DNA of 64,000 nt from Clostridiales bacterium. GTDB taxonomy: Bacteria > Bacillota > Clostridia > Lachnospirales > Lachnospiraceae. How positions within the stretch are numbered: position 1 is the first letter of the stretch; every line of letters begins with the position of its first letter. Below are positions 35,924 through 48,153 of the stretch, in pieces. The notes beneath the pieces were generated by a model that saw only the letters and a list, made by a program, of their open reading frames with translations, was not told the origin of the DNA and ran no database searches. The stretch lies in NCBI GenBank assembly GCA_012519905.1, contig JAAYPG010000066.1, positions 1 to 64,000 on the forward strand, in the 5' to 3' direction. The translations under genes and the position numbers were made by a program.

Positions 35924-37207
35924 ATGAGGATTATTTCGTGGGAGGATTCAAAAGATATGAAGGATTTATTTAGTAACTACTTTGAGAACAGAGGGGCTAA
36001 GGATGGGGTGGCGGAGCTACTTGCGGCTCTAGCAATTACTCTTGCTATATTAATTGTTTGTATTTTGGTTCATATTATACTTAAAAAGGTGATATTGCGA
36101 ATTATAACCAAAGTAATAAAGAAAAATAAACTTGAATGGGATGATATTCTTTTAGAACGCAAGGTTATTCATAGGGCGATTCTTATAGTTCCGGGTATTC
36201 TTTTCTACACCTTAGCAGCTATATACGAGAATGCTGAATTGACAGAGATTCTACAGCGCTTTTCATCAATATTTGTTATGATTGTATTTGCCTTTGTAAT
36301 CAGCTCTATTTTGGATGCTATAGATGACATATATCGTACAAAGCCTATATCAAAAATAAGGCCTATTAAAGGATTGCTACAGATAGTAAAGATTCTAATG
36401 TTTATAGTTATTGCAATAATTATTATAGCAATATTATTAGATAAGAGTCCTTTAGTTCTTCTTAGCGGTGTAGGTGCCGCAGCAGCCCTATTTTCATTTG
36501 TTTTTAAGGATTCTATTCTAGGCTTTATTGCTGGTATTATGCTTACTTCAAATGACATGCTTAGAATTGGAGATTGGATTGAAATGCCTAAGTATGGAGC
36601 AGATGGTGACGTTATAGACATAACTCTAAATACTGTTAAGGTGCAAAATTGGGATAAAACTTTTGTTACCATACCTGCCTATGCACTAATTTCTGATTCA
36701 TTTAAAAACTGGAGAGGAATGTTTCAATTCGGTGGCAGGAGAATAAAAAGATCAATATATATTGATGTAAATAGTATCAAATTTTGTACTGATGATATGA
36801 TTGAAAAATATAAAAAGATACATTATCTTAAGGATTATATTAATAAGAAAGAGAAGGAACTAGAAGAATATAATATTGCAAATAATATTGATACAGAGCA
36901 GAAAATCAATGGAAGGCGTATGACCAATATTGGAACCTTTCGGGCCTATTTACAAAGTTATATAGAGAATCATCCTGGAATAAACCAAGACAAGATAAAA
37001 ATGATTAGACAACTTGCTGCAGGTGATAATGGAGTTCCCATGGAAATATATGCTTTTACCCGTGATACGGCTTGGGTTAATTATGAAGGAGTGCAATCTG
37101 ATATATTTGATCATGTATATGCTATAGCGGGAGAGTTTGATTTGAGAGTATTTCAGAGTCCTTCTGGATATGATATCAACACATTCAAAGAAAAGTCAAG
37201 GTCATAA
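35924..37207 (+). CDS. MscS-family mechanosensitive channel, YbdG-like
   Basis: The 427-residue protein has several N-terminal membrane segments (from about residue 32), the pore-lining helix GVGAAAALFSFVFKDSILGFIAGIML in place of MscS TM3, and the beta domain with DWIEMPKYGADGDVIDITLNTVKVQNWDKTFVTIP. An insertion rich in charged residues (EKYKKIHYLKDYINKKEKELEEYN, here given in parts: about residues 285-310) resembles E. coli YbdG. Members open under membrane tension on osmotic downshock. It ends at a perfect 18-bp terminator stem. Confidence 0.88.
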   Translation: MRIISWEDSKDMKDLFSNYFENRGAKDGVAELLAALAITLAILIVCILVHIILKKVILRIITKVIKKNKLEWDDILLERKVIHRAILIVPGILFYTLAAIYENAELTEILQRFSSIFVMIVFAFVISSILDAIDDIYRTKPISKIRPIKGLLQIVKILMFIVIAIIIIAILLDKSPLVLLSGVGAAAALFSFVFKDSILGFIAGIMLTSNDMLRIGDWIEMPKYGADGDVIDITLNTVKVQNWDKTFVTIPAYALISDSFKNWRGMFQFGGRRIKRSIYIDVNSIKFCTDDMIEKYKKIHYLKDYINKKEKELEEYNIANNIDTEQKINGRRMTNIGTFRAYLQSYIENHPGINQDKIKMIRQLAAGDNGVPMEIYAFTRDTAWVNYEGVQSDIFDHVYAIAGEFDLRVFQSPSGYDINTFKEKSRS

Positions 37208-37238
37208 TCTAATATAATAAAATATAAAAAACAAAAGC

Positions 37239-37282
37239 AAATGACAGAAAGCAGGGAAATATTACCCTGCTTTCTGTCATTT
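37239..37282 (+). terminator. perfect-stem terminator after the MscS-like gene
   Basis: AAATGACAGAAAGCAGGG and its exact inverse surround an 8-base loop, 32 bases after the stop. Only a short T stretch follows. Confidence 0.8.
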
Positions 37283-37661
37283 GGTGTCTCAAATATTCAA
37301 TTGTCTGGTATAACCTCGATTATGAGTTTACAAGAACTTATACCAATTTAGGTTAGTATTCCTGCATAAATGATTGAAAACTTAATGCCTCGTTTGTAAA
37401 AACTAGACTGTCCAACGCAACCACCTCATTTTCTTAGCTAAACCCTTGTCTGTAATTCTGAGACTAAATTACAAACTTTTCTCTCTATTTTCAGATACAG
37501 ATGAGCTCTTTAGATCTAGTTATTCGCATGATGCTTATGAGTTCTTGTCTGTATCTAATAATTATTATGTCTAATAAAATTTTAATTATACAATAAATTA
37601 ATATAATTTTTTTCTTTTTTTATAAATAAGTAAGTTAAAGTATATCTTTATATTTATAAAC

Positions 37662-37678
37662 GAAAACGATTAAGTAAA
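37662..37678 (+). promoter_or_regulatory. LacI-type operator, upstream copy
   Basis: GAAAACGATTAAGTAAA has the central CG and GAAAAC/GATTAA half-sites of LacI-family operators and recurs, base for base, at 37813-37829. It lies 15 bp before a weak -35. Confidence 0.55.
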
Positions 37679-37812
37679 AAATAAAAAAAGACTTGCCAAA
37701 AGGATAAAAAAGAGTTAATATATGGTTATGACCAGTAGCAATTTAGTCATTAAAATAAATATAGTATAGAAAAATTACAATTAATTATACAAATTGCCTA
37801 ACTTGGTATAAA

Positions 37813-37829
37813 GAAAACGATTAAGTAAA
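37813..37829 (+). promoter_or_regulatory. LacI-type operator, downstream copy
   Basis: Second exact copy of the 17-bp GAAAACGATTAAGTAAA, 31 bp before the LacI start codon. A pair 151 bp apart is suited to looping and autoregulation by the LacI protein. Confidence 0.55.
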
Positions 37830-37859
37830 CATAGATTTTATTAGGAATAGGGGATTTAA

Positions 37860-38867
37860 ATGGTTTCGATTAAGGATATATCTATAAGATGTGGCGTATC
37901 AGTAGCCACAGTTAGTAAGGCTTTGAATAACCACAGTGATATTTCCGAAGCTACCAAAAGTAACATTATAAATGTAGCAAATGAGATGGGCTATTATCCA
38001 AATTCCTTTGCAAGAGCCTTAAAAACAAATAGAACCTATAATATTGGTGTTCTTTTTGTAGATGAAGCGCAGAGTGGATTAACACATGAGTATTTTGCTA
38101 ACGTTTTGGACAGCTTCAAGGTGGAAGCAGAAAGTAATGGTTATGATATTACATTTATTAATAAGCATATGGGAGTTAGGAAGATGTCTTACTATGAACA
38201 TAGTAAGTACAGGGGTGTTGATGGTGTAGTAATAGCATGTATTAATTTCTCTGATCCTGAAGTCCTAGAGCTAATTAATAGTGATTTACCAGTGGTAACT
38301 ATCGATCATGTTTTTAACAATCGTACTGCTATAGTATCTGACAATATTAAGGGCATGAGAGATTTAATTACATATATTCATGATATGGGACACAGAAATA
38401 TAGCCTATATTCATGGAGCTGATTCTTCAGTTACACAAAATCGTGTGGGAAGCTTTTACAAGTCGCTTAGTGAATTAAATATCAAAATTCCTGATGAATA
38501 TGTAAGGAGTGGTGTTTATCATGATGCTGATACTACATATCACATTACAAAGGAATTATTAGCATTAAAGAACCGTCCCACATGCATTATATTTCCAGAC
38601 GATTTCTCCTGCATCGGAGGAATCAATGCCATAAAGGACTTTGGATTATCTATTCCTGATGATATATCAATTGCAGGTTATGATGGAGTATTATTATCAC
38701 AGGTTCTTAATCCGAAGCTTACTACACTAAAGCAGGATACTAAAGCTTTGGGGAAATTCGCTGCAGAAAAGCTTATAGCATTAATTGATAATCCCAAGGC
38801 TAATATAGTAGAAAAAGTAGTTGTAGAAGGCCAGCTTCTTTATGGTGAATCCGTAAAAAGGATTTAA
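37860..38867 (+). CDS. LacI-family transcriptional regulator
   Basis: The 335-residue protein has the LacI HTH (SIKDISIRCGVSVATVSKAL with NNHSDISEATKSNI), the hinge helix MGYYPNSFARALKTNRT and a periplasmic-binding-protein-like domain (GDDFSC-like PDDFSCIGGINAIKDFGLSIPDD, IAGYDGVLLSQVLNPKLTTL). It probably senses a sugar and represses transport or breakdown genes. No sugar gene is adjacent, so its only visible target is its own promoter region with two operator copies. The start ATG has a weak AGGGGAT binding site. Confidence 0.92.
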   Translation: MVSIKDISIRCGVSVATVSKALNNHSDISEATKSNIINVANEMGYYPNSFARALKTNRTYNIGVLFVDEAQSGLTHEYFANVLDSFKVEAESNGYDITFINKHMGVRKMSYYEHSKYRGVDGVVIACINFSDPEVLELINSDLPVVTIDHVFNNRTAIVSDNIKGMRDLITYIHDMGHRNIAYIHGADSSVTQNRVGSFYKSLSELNIKIPDEYVRSGVYHDADTTYHITKELLALKNRPTCIIFPDDFSCIGGINAIKDFGLSIPDDISIAGYDGVLLSQVLNPKLTTLKQDTKALGKFAAEKLIALIDNPKANIVEKVVVEGQLLYGESVKRI

Positions 38868-39060
38868 AGTGAGATTTTCCAGTCATTTTATGATATGAAT
38901 ACATATGTAAGACGATGTAGGGGAGTTTTAACATATAAAAAATTCAAATCATAAAATGAAGGGTGTCTATATTTTTCCTCCTAGCAAAATACCAAGGCCT
39001 TCAAATAACCTGGGGAGAGTTAGATGAATGGCTGTGGTTACATTGCATCATATTATTGTG

Positions 39061-39099
39061 AAAAAAGCTATCCGTGATAAGTTTATGGATAGCTTTTTT
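39061..39099 (+). terminator. strong intrinsic terminator
   Basis: AAAAAAGCTATCC pairs perfectly with GGATAGCTTTTTT around a 13-base loop. It isolates the V-ATPase promoter from upstream transcription. Confidence 0.85.
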
Positions 39100-39234
39100 C
39101 ATAAATATCTTTATATATTTTATTTATATAAAGATTGTTATATTTTTGTCATTATTGTTGAATGATATTGTTATATTTAGCGTAGTATTTAGTAAAAATA
39201 AATAAAAACATATAAAAATAAAAGCCATAATCTG

Positions 39235-39263
39235 TTGAATAAAAATGATATATGGGATATAAT
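39235..39263 (+). promoter_or_regulatory. predicted promoter of the V-ATPase operon
   Basis: TTGAAT and a perfect TATAAT are separated by 17 bases. The start of ntpF lies 47 bases beyond the -10, after AGAGGTGAG. Confidence 0.7.
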
Positions 39264-39309
39264 ACTAAAGGCGTTAATTTTGCCAAAAATCAAATAAAGA
39301 GGTGAGTTA

Positions 39310-39618
39310 ATGGCAAAAGAAACAGTACAAGCTGTCCGAAAAGCAGAGATTGCTGCAGAGAATATTATTAAGGATGCGCAAAGTCAAAAGGAAGCAATAA
39401 TATCTGAGGCTGAACAAAAAGCTAAAGAGTTATCGACTTCTATGTTAAGTGAAGCGCAAATGAATGCAGAAAAGGATGTTCAGGAAGCTGTACACCGTAG
39501 TAATCAAATATTGGAGGAAGCAAAACAGGATGCTGAAAAGGAAGTACAGCTTCTTATAGCTATGGCTAAAACTAAGGAGCAAGCTGCAATAGACCTGGTT
39601 ATCTCCAATGTCATATGA
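39310..39618 (+). CDS. ntpF: V-type ATP synthase/ATPase peripheral stalk subunit (G/H type)
   Basis: The 102-residue protein is a single charged coiled coil (ETVQAVRKAEIAAENIIKDA ... ILEEAKQDAEKEVQLLI), as expected for the small peripheral-stalk subunit that pairs with subunit E. It is the first gene of a nine-gene operon in the order F-I-K-E-C-G-A-B-D, the same as the Enterococcus hirae ntp operon, and its length matches NtpF. The stalk holds the catalytic head still while the rotor turns. The assignment relies mostly on position and coiled-coil character because such subunits diverge fast. Confidence 0.85.
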   Translation: MAKETVQAVRKAEIAAENIIKDAQSQKEAIISEAEQKAKELSTSMLSEAQMNAEKDVQEAVHRSNQILEEAKQDAEKEVQLLIAMAKTKEQAAIDLVISNVI

Positions 39619-39663
39619 CACATGACTAACAAGTTTTAATGAGGCAAAGGAGGTGTATTAGAT

Positions 39664-42169
<2,506 letters not shown>

Positions 42170-42191
42170 CAGTTAACAGATGGAGGTTGAA

Positions 42192-42788
42192 ATGACTGGA
42201 TTAGAAAAGATTATTAAGGCAATTGAAGCAGAAGCTCATTCTAGCGCCAATAGAATTCTTACTGAGGCAAAGGAGGAGGCAGATAAGATTCTGTCTCTAG
42301 CTAAGGAGGAAGCAAAGCAGGCGGTAGCAAATATTGCCGAAAAGCCCGTATCTGAGGTCAAAGCCATTATAAATCGAGCGGAATCTGGTGCTAGGCTTAT
42401 AAAAAGGCAGATGATTTTAGATGCAAAGCAACAAATGATAAATGATATAATCCTTAAAGCAAAAGAAAAGCTTACCAGTCTTCCGGATACTGACTATTTT
42501 GATACAATCCTTCAAATCCTTAAGAAGCATGCTCATAAGATGCCAGGTGTAATTAAGTTCTCTCAAGCAGATTTAGAACGATTACCTAAGCAGTTTGAGA
42601 AGAGCATAAATACCGCCATAAAGGGAATTGAAAATGCATCCCTTACTATTTCACAAGATAGTGCACAGCTTGATGGTGGCTTTATACTGGTTTATGGAGA
42701 TATAGAGGAAAATTGTTCCTTTGATGCCTTATTAGATGAAGCGAAGGAAGAACTACAGGATAAAGTAAATGCATTTTTATTTGAATAG
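42192..42788 (+). CDS. ntpE: V-type ATPase peripheral stalk subunit E
   Basis: The 198-residue protein has a coiled-coil N-terminal half (AEAHSSANRILTEAKEEADK) and a globular C-terminal part (LTISQDSAQLDGGFILVYGDIEENCSFDALL), where DGGF-x-L is typical of subunit E. It forms the peripheral stalk with NtpF. Start at ATG 42192, after TGGAGGTTGA; the in-frame ATG at 42180 overlaps this site. It lies 22 bp after ntpK. Confidence 0.92.
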   Translation: MTGLEKIIKAIEAEAHSSANRILTEAKEEADKILSLAKEEAKQAVANIAEKPVSEVKAIINRAESGARLIKRQMILDAKQQMINDIILKAKEKLTSLPDTDYFDTILQILKKHAHKMPGVIKFSQADLERLPKQFEKSINTAIKGIENASLTISQDSAQLDGGFILVYGDIEENCSFDALLDEAKEELQDKVNAFLFE

Positions 42789-42814
42789 AAGGACCGGAAA
42801 GAGGGTGAAGCGGT

Positions 42815-43807
42815 TTGCGTAAGGAAAATAAAAGTGAAATAACTGATAAGCAATATATTTATGCTGTAGCACGCATACGTTCAAAGGAGCTTTCATTAAT
42901 AAGTAAGTCTGATATCGAACAGCTTATGAGTTGTAAGACTGAGATAGAATGTCTTCGCTATCTGGCTGATAAGGGATGGGGTAAGGAAGGTACACATACC
43001 TCAGATCAGATATTAGCGTCAGAAAGAGAGAAAACATGGGAGCTTCTTAAAGAGCTGGTAGAGGATATTTCTGTATTTAATACATTTCTTTATGGAAACG
43101 ATTACCACAACCTTAAGGCGGCAATAAAGCAGATATATAAGGGTACAAATAATCCGAATATTTATCTATCTAATAGCACTATCGACCCTAATATTATTAT
43201 CAAGGCAGTTACAGAAAGAGATTTTTCTTTACTTCCCGAGCATATGAGGGAGGTGGCCGAGGAGGCCTATCAGATACAGCTTCATACTGGTGACAGCCAG
43301 TTATGTGATCTTGTCTTAGATAAGGCAGCTCTTGATAGTATATATTCTCATGGAAAGGCTTCTGGCAATGAACTTATCTCACAATATGTAGAGCTAAAGG
43401 TAGCCGCTGCCAACATAAATATAGCTATCAGAAGTGTAAAAACAGGTAAGGATGAGGAATTTCTCCAGCGTTCACTTGCTGAATGTGAAAGCCTTAATAA
43501 AAGCAAGTTGATTCAAAGTGCCTTAGAAGGTATGGAGGCAATATATGAGTATCTACTTACAACTGATTATTCAGATGCCCTACCTGCCCTTAAGGAATCC
43601 TCGCAAGCCTTTGAGCGTTGGTGTGATAATAGGATAGTAGAATATATACGTCCACAAAAGTATAATCCATTTACCCTGTCACCTCTGGCAGCCTATCTCT
43701 TAGCCCGAGAAAATGAAATCAAGACAGTAAGGATTCTACTTTCAGGTAAAAGAAATGATATATCGGATGATATAATCCGGGAAAGATTGAGGGAAATGTA
43801 TGTATAG
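42815..43807 (+). CDS. ntpC: V-type ATPase subunit C (subunit d)
   Basis: The 330-residue helical protein matches subunit C/d: YIYAVARIRSKELSLISKSDIEQLM at the start, FNTFLYGNDYHNLKAAIK, and the C-terminal NPFTLSPLAAYLLARENEIKTVRILLSGKRN. It couples the central shaft to the membrane ring. Translation begins at TTG 42815, 8 bases after AGAGGGTG. Its last codons overlap the start of ntpG by 8 bases, so translation is coupled. Confidence 0.93.
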   Translation: MRKENKSEITDKQYIYAVARIRSKELSLISKSDIEQLMSCKTEIECLRYLADKGWGKEGTHTSDQILASEREKTWELLKELVEDISVFNTFLYGNDYHNLKAAIKQIYKGTNNPNIYLSNSTIDPNIIIKAVTERDFSLLPEHMREVAEEAYQIQLHTGDSQLCDLVLDKAALDSIYSHGKASGNELISQYVELKVAAANINIAIRSVKTGKDEEFLQRSLAECESLNKSKLIQSALEGMEAIYEYLLTTDYSDALPALKESSQAFERWCDNRIVEYIRPQKYNPFTLSPLAAYLLARENEIKTVRILLSGKRNDISDDIIRERLREMYV

Positions 43808-44120
43808 GGTTGCAGTTTTGGGTGATCGTGACAGTATATATGGATTTGCCGCGATCGGCCTGGATACCTTCCCGGTGGAAGATGCTACAGAAGCCGCAAA
43901 GAAATTAAAAAAACTGGCTGATGGAAGATATGCAGTAATATATATTACAGAGAGTCTTCAAGCACAGCTGGAGACTGAGATATATAATTATGTATCATTA
44001 CAGTTACCAGCGATTATACCGATACCGGGTGTATCTGATAATACCGGAATGGGAATGAGAAATGTAAAGAAATCAGTTGAGCGTGCAGTAGGCTCTGATA
44101 TTATATTTAATAATGATTAG
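43800..44120 (+). CDS. ntpG: V-type ATPase subunit F (NtpG)
   Basis: The 106-residue protein has the subunit F fold: [71 protein letters not shown]. It binds the D shaft in the central stalk and modulates ATPase activity. It overlaps ntpC by 8 bases and ends 17 bases before ntpA. Confidence 0.93.
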   Translation: MYRVAVLGDRDSIYGFAAIGLDTFPVEDATEAAKKLKKLADGRYAVIYITESLQAQLETEIYNYVSLQLPAIIPIPGVSDNTGMGMRNVKKSVERAVGSDIIFNND

Positions 44121-44137
44121 TAAAGCAGGTGAAAAAT

Positions 44138-45898
44138 ATGAGCAATGGCACCATAAAAAAAGTAGCCGGTCCTTTGGTTATTGCAGAGGGTATGCGCAAT
44201 GCCAATATGTTTGACGTGGTAAGAGTTAGTAAACAACGTCTTATCGGTGAAATAATTGAAATACATGGCGACCAGGCCTCCATTCAGGTTTATGAAGAAA
44301 CTTCGGGACTTGGTCCCGGCGAGCCTGTGGAATCTACCGGCCAACCTTTAAGCGTAGAATTGGGCCCTGGTCTTATCGGAAGTATATTTGATGGAATACA
44401 ACGTCCTTTGGTAGACATCATGGAGGCTACAGGAACAAATCTGAAGCGTGGTGTTGAGATACCTTCCTTAAACAGAGAGAAAAAGTGGCATTTTGTACCT
44501 AGTGTTTCTGTTGGTACTGAGGTTGAGGCAGGAGATATCATTGGAACTGTTAATGAAACAGATATAGTTGTTCAGAAGATAATGGTTCCTGTCGGAATGA
44601 AGGGAAGGATTACATCCATTACCGAAGGAGATTATACTGTAGTTGATACTGTCGCTATACTTGAAAAAGATGATAATACTACAGAAAATCTTACATTAAT
44701 GCAGAAGTGGCCAGTGCGTCAGGGCAGACCCTATAAGCAGAAGCTTTCTCCGGATAAGCCTATGGTTACTGGACAAAGAGTTATTGATACCCTTTTCCCA
44801 ATCGCTAAGGGCGGAGTTGCAGCTATACCTGGTCCTTTCGGAAGCGGTAAAACAGTTGTACAGCATCAGCTAGCAAAATGGGCAGAGGCAGATATCGTAG
44901 TATATATCGGATGCGGTGAGCGTGGTAATGAGATGACAGACGTTCTTAATGAGTTCCCAGAGCTTAAGGATCCTAAGACAGGAAAATCACTGATGGAACG
45001 TACTGTTCTTATAGCTAATACCTCAGACATGCCGGTTGCAGCCCGTGAGGCTTCAATCTATGTTGGTATAACCATAGCGGAGTATTTCCGTGATATGGGC
45101 TATTCAGTTGCTCTGATGGCTGATTCTACATCCCGTTGGGCTGAAGCCCTTCGTGAGATGTCAGGTCGTCTTGAGGAGATGCCTGGTGAAGAGGGTTATC
45201 CCGCCTACCTGGCCAGCCGTTTAGCTCAGTTCTATGAGAGGGCTGGAAGGGTAATTAGCCTAGGTAAGGATGGAAGAGAGGGAGCCTTATCAGCTATAGG
45301 AGCTGTATCACCTCCTGGTGGTGATATTTCCGAGCCGGTATCTCAGGCAACTCTTAGAATTGTTAAGGTCTTCTGGGGCTTGGATGCCAATTTGGCCTAT
45401 AGAAGACATTTTCCAGCTATCAACTGGCTGACCAGTTACTCACTTTATGATATGGGAAAATGGTTTAATTCCAATGTAAATAGCAAATGGAATGATATGA
45501 AGGCCCGTATAATGAAGCTATTGAATGATGAGGCAGAGCTGGACGAGATAGTAAAGCTGGTTGGTATGGATGCTTTATCTGCACCAGACCGCTTAAAGTT
45601 AGAGGCGGCAAGGTCCATAAGAGAGGACTATCTACATCAGGATGCCTTCCATGAGGATGATACCTATACCAGCCTCGAGAAGCAATATTACATGATGGAG
45701 CTTGTTCTACAGTTTTATGATATATCCCTGGAGAACCTGGCAAATCTCTCTATTGATGATCTAGTTAAGTTACCCGTAAGAGAGAGAATAGGTCGTTTCA
45801 AATATATTAAGAATAATAAGATAAAGCAGGAATATGAAGAAGTCCTGATGCAATTAAAAACAGAGATTAATAATCTGGTACAGAAGGAGGATGCCTAA
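44138..45898 (+). CDS. ntpA: V-type ATPase catalytic subunit A
   Basis: The 586-residue catalytic subunit has the P-loop [17 protein letters not shown] (about residues 231-247), the bulge region between residues 110 and 190 that marks A subunits, [15 protein letters not shown] with the catalytic Glu, [28 protein letters not shown] given here in parts ([20 protein letters not shown]) and PPGGDISEP. It hydrolyses ATP in alternating A3B3 heads. Start at ATG 44138 after GCAGGTG; a GTG nine bases earlier is less likely. The stop overlaps the start of ntpB by one base. Confidence 0.97.
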   Translation: MSNGTIKKVAGPLVIAEGMRNANMFDVVRVSKQRLIGEIIEIHGDQASIQVYEETSGLGPGEPVESTGQPLSVELGPGLIGSIFDGIQRPLVDIMEATGTNLKRGVEIPSLNREKKWHFVPSVSVGTEVEAGDIIGTVNETDIVVQKIMVPVGMKGRITSITEGDYTVVDTVAILEKDDNTTENLTLMQKWPVRQGRPYKQKLSPDKPMVTGQRVIDTLFPIAKGGVAAIPGPFGSGKTVVQHQLAKWAEADIVVYIGCGERGNEMTDVLNEFPELKDPKTGKSLMERTVLIANTSDMPVAAREASIYVGITIAEYFRDMGYSVALMADSTSRWAEALREMSGRLEEMPGEEGYPAYLASRLAQFYERAGRVISLGKDGREGALSAIGAVSPPGGDISEPVSQATLRIVKVFWGLDANLAYRRHFPAINWLTSYSLYDMGKWFNSNVNSKWNDMKARIMKLLNDEAELDEIVKLVGMDALSAPDRLKLEAARSIREDYLHQDAFHEDDTYTSLEKQYYMMELVLQFYDISLENLANLSIDDLVKLPVRERIGRFKYIKNNKIKQEYEEVLMQLKTEINNLVQKEDA

Positions 45899-47274
45899 TG
45901 CCAAAGGAATATAGAACCATAAGGGAGGTAGCGGGTCCTCTTATGCTGGTACAGGGAGTTGAAGGGGTTGCCTTTGATGAGCTGGCCGAGATAGAATTGA
46001 TCAGCGGGGAAAAACGCCGTTGTAGAGTTCTTGAGATCGATGGGGGAAATGCCCTTGTTCAATTATTTGAAAGCTCTACAGGAATTAATCTAGCCAGTAG
46101 TAAGGTACGTTTTTTAGGTAGAAGCATGGAGCTTGGTGTATCTGAAGATATGCTAAGCCGCGTGTTTGACGGTTTGGGACGTCCTATTGATAATGGGCCT
46201 GATATATTACCAGAGCAAAGACTTGATATCAATGGCCTTCCCATGAATCCTGCAGCTAGAAACTATCCGCAGGAATTTATTCAGACAGGTGTATCTGCCA
46301 TAGACGGATTAAATACATTGGTTCGTGGACAAAAGTTACCTATATTTTCAGCCAGTGGTCTACCCCATGCAAATCTGGCGGCTCAGATAGCCCGTCAAGC
46401 CAAGGTTCGTGGTACATCAGAACCCTTTGCGGTTGTATTTGCTGCTATGGGTATTACCTTTGAGGAAGCTCACTTCTTTACTGAGTCCTTCCGTGAAACT
46501 GGTGCAATAGATAGAACAGTTATGTTCGTCAATCTAGCCAATGACCCGGCTATAGAACGTATATCTACACCTCGAATGGCGCTTACGGCCGCAGAATACC
46601 TAGCCTTTGAAAAGGATATGCATGTGCTTGTAATCCTTACTGATATTACAAACTATGCTGATTCACTTAGAGAAGTATCTGCAGCCAGAAAAGAAGTTCC
46701 CGGTAGGCGTGGATACCCAGGTTATATGTATACTGACCTGGCTTCTCTTTATGAGAGAGCAGGACGTAAGAAGGGCAAGGCTGGAAGTATCACTATGATT
46801 CCCATACTTACCATGCCTGAGGATGACAAGACGCATCCTATACCTGACCTTACAGGATATATTACAGAGGGCCAGATTATACTTAGCCGTGAGCTCCACC
46901 GTCAAGGTATTGAGCCCCCTGTGGATGTATTGCCATCTCTTTCACGTCTAAAGGACAAGGGAATCGGTGAAGGTAAGACCCGAAAGGATCATGCAAATAC
47001 CATGAATCAGATATTTGCAGCTTATGCAAGGGGTAAGGAAGCAAAAGAATTGATGGTAGTTCTTGGTGAAGCTGCCCTGACTGATATTGATAAGCTCTAT
47101 GCAGATTTCGCCGATGCCTTTGAGAAGGAATATGTTTCCCAAGGTTATAATACCAACCGTGATATTGAAGATACTTTGAATCTAGGCTGGAAGCTCCTCA
47201 ATATGCTTCCTAGGGCTGAGCTTAAGAGAATAAAGGATGAGCTACTGGACGAATACTACGGCAAAGGAGACTGA
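45898..47274 (+). CDS. ntpB: V-type ATPase regulatory subunit B
   Basis: The 458-residue subunit has [46 protein letters not shown] (given in parts: [28 protein letters not shown]-like [12 protein letters not shown]), in which the P-loop is replaced as in all B subunits, and [20 protein letters not shown]. It alternates with A in the head and supplies the arginine at the catalytic interface (SLSRL). Start ATG overlaps the ntpA stop; the length is identical to E. hirae NtpB. Confidence 0.96.
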   Translation: MPKEYRTIREVAGPLMLVQGVEGVAFDELAEIELISGEKRRCRVLEIDGGNALVQLFESSTGINLASSKVRFLGRSMELGVSEDMLSRVFDGLGRPIDNGPDILPEQRLDINGLPMNPAARNYPQEFIQTGVSAIDGLNTLVRGQKLPIFSASGLPHANLAAQIARQAKVRGTSEPFAVVFAAMGITFEEAHFFTESFRETGAIDRTVMFVNLANDPAIERISTPRMALTAAEYLAFEKDMHVLVILTDITNYADSLREVSAARKEVPGRRGYPGYMYTDLASLYERAGRKKGKAGSITMIPILTMPEDDKTHPIPDLTGYITEGQIILSRELHRQGIEPPVDVLPSLSRLKDKGIGEGKTRKDHANTMNQIFAAYARGKEAKELMVVLGEAALTDIDKLYADFADAFEKEYVSQGYNTNRDIEDTLNLGWKLLNMLPRAELKRIKDELLDEYYGKGD

Positions 47275-47275
47275 T

Positions 47276-47947
47276 ATGGCTACAACACAAGTAAATCCAA
47301 CCCGTATGGAATTAACCAGACTTAAGAAGAAACTTGCCACTGCGACTAGGGGGCATAAGCTTCTTAAGGATAAAAGAGACGAGCTTATGAGAAGGTTTCT
47401 TGATATGGTTAAGGAGAATAAAGCTTTACGTGAAAAGGTTGAAGCAGGAATACACGCTGCCAATAAGAATTTTGTCTTAGCCAGATCAGTTATGGTAGAT
47501 GAGATACTTAATGTATCCTTGATGGCCCCCAGACAGGAGGTTTATCTAGACACCCATACTAAAAATGTCATGAGTGTTAATATTCCTGAATTTGAGTATA
47601 AGACAAAGACCCCGGATGAAAATGATATTTATCCTTATGGTTATGCATTTACATCCAGTGACTTGGATGATGCTGTTAAAAGTCTTGCCAATATACTACC
47701 TGATATGCTAAAGTTGGCTGAGGTGGAAAAGTCCTGTCAGCTAATGGCTGCAGAGATTGAGAAGACCAGACGTAGAGTTAATGCCCTTGAGCATGTTATG
47801 ATACCAGATATGCAAGAAAAGATAAAATATATTGTGATGAAACTTGATGAGAATGAGCGAAGTACGCAGATCCGCCTAATGAAGGTTAAGGATATGATGC
47901 TTGAAGCAGCTCACAACTATTCACAACGTTATGAGATCAATCAATAG
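47276..47947 (+). CDS. ntpD: V-type ATPase central shaft subunit D
   Basis: The 223-residue protein has the long antiparallel coiled coil of subunit D: NPTRMELTRLKKKLATATRGHKLLKDKRDEL in its N-terminal helix (conserved PTR and GHKLLKDKRDEL) and RRRVNALEHVMIP-like TRRRVNALEHVMIPDM in the C-terminal helix. It is the rotating shaft. Start at ATG 47276 after AAAGGAGA, one base beyond the ntpB stop; an upstream in-frame start lies within ntpB and is rejected. It is the last gene before a terminator. Confidence 0.95.
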   Translation: MATTQVNPTRMELTRLKKKLATATRGHKLLKDKRDELMRRFLDMVKENKALREKVEAGIHAANKNFVLARSVMVDEILNVSLMAPRQEVYLDTHTKNVMSVNIPEFEYKTKTPDENDIYPYGYAFTSSDLDDAVKSLANILPDMLKLAEVEKSCQLMAAEIEKTRRRVNALEHVMIPDMQEKIKYIVMKLDENERSTQIRLMKVKDMMLEAAHNYSQRYEINQ

Positions 47948-47973
47948 AACAAAATAATTATTCTAACAACAAA

Positions 47974-48024
47974 TAGTGGCATATAGGTAGACCTAAGTGG
48001 TGTGTAGGTATTCCTATATGCCAT
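47974..48024 (+). terminator. terminator of the V-ATPase operon
   Basis: TGGCATATAGG at 47976-47986 pairs perfectly with CCTATATGCCA at 48012-48022, then TTTAAT. It is 29 bases after the ntpD stop. Confidence 0.8.
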
Positions 48025-48095
48025 TTAATATCTTAAGCAAAGAAGAAAATTTCTTTTTATTATTTACTGAAACTAGTGTGTTTAATTGCTATATA

Positions 48096-48104
48096 TGATA
48101 CAAT
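48096..48104 (+). promoter_or_regulatory. possible extended -10 promoter of the crp/fnr gene
   Basis: TG-A-TACAAT, five of six in the -10 with the extended TGN; no convincing -35. It lies 50 bp before the TTG start. Confidence 0.4.
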
Positions 48105-48153
48105 CTGGATATAAATATTTGACCTTAGAGGAAAAGGGGAGGGAAGATTACAA

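Larger units (their letters stand above)
37283..37859 (+). other. 577-bp gene-free region upstream of the LacI gene
   Basis: I find no coding frame. 37500-37556 can fold (AGATACAGA...TCTGTATCT arms), as can 37460-37490 (TGTAATT...AATTACA), but neither matches a riboswitch I know. The right part is very AT-rich and holds two LacI-type operators and a weak promoter, TTGCCA (37693) with TAATAT 17 bases later. Confidence 0.5.
38868..39309 (+). other. 442-bp intergenic region between LacI gene and V-ATPase operon
   Basis: It contains an inverted repeat (TCATTTTATGATATGAAT region at 38883-38900 against 38942-38959, one mismatch, 41-base loop), a possible 17-codon frame at 39024-39077, a strong terminator at 39061-39099 and the V-ATPase promoter at 39235-39263. 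The first terminator-like T run is 200 bases after the LacI stop, so a small transcript could be made here. Confidence 0.5.

Noticed and set aside
37440-37560. Possible riboswitch upstream of the LacI gene
   Set aside because: Stem-loops can be drawn, but no conserved core of a known riboswitch class is present on either strand.
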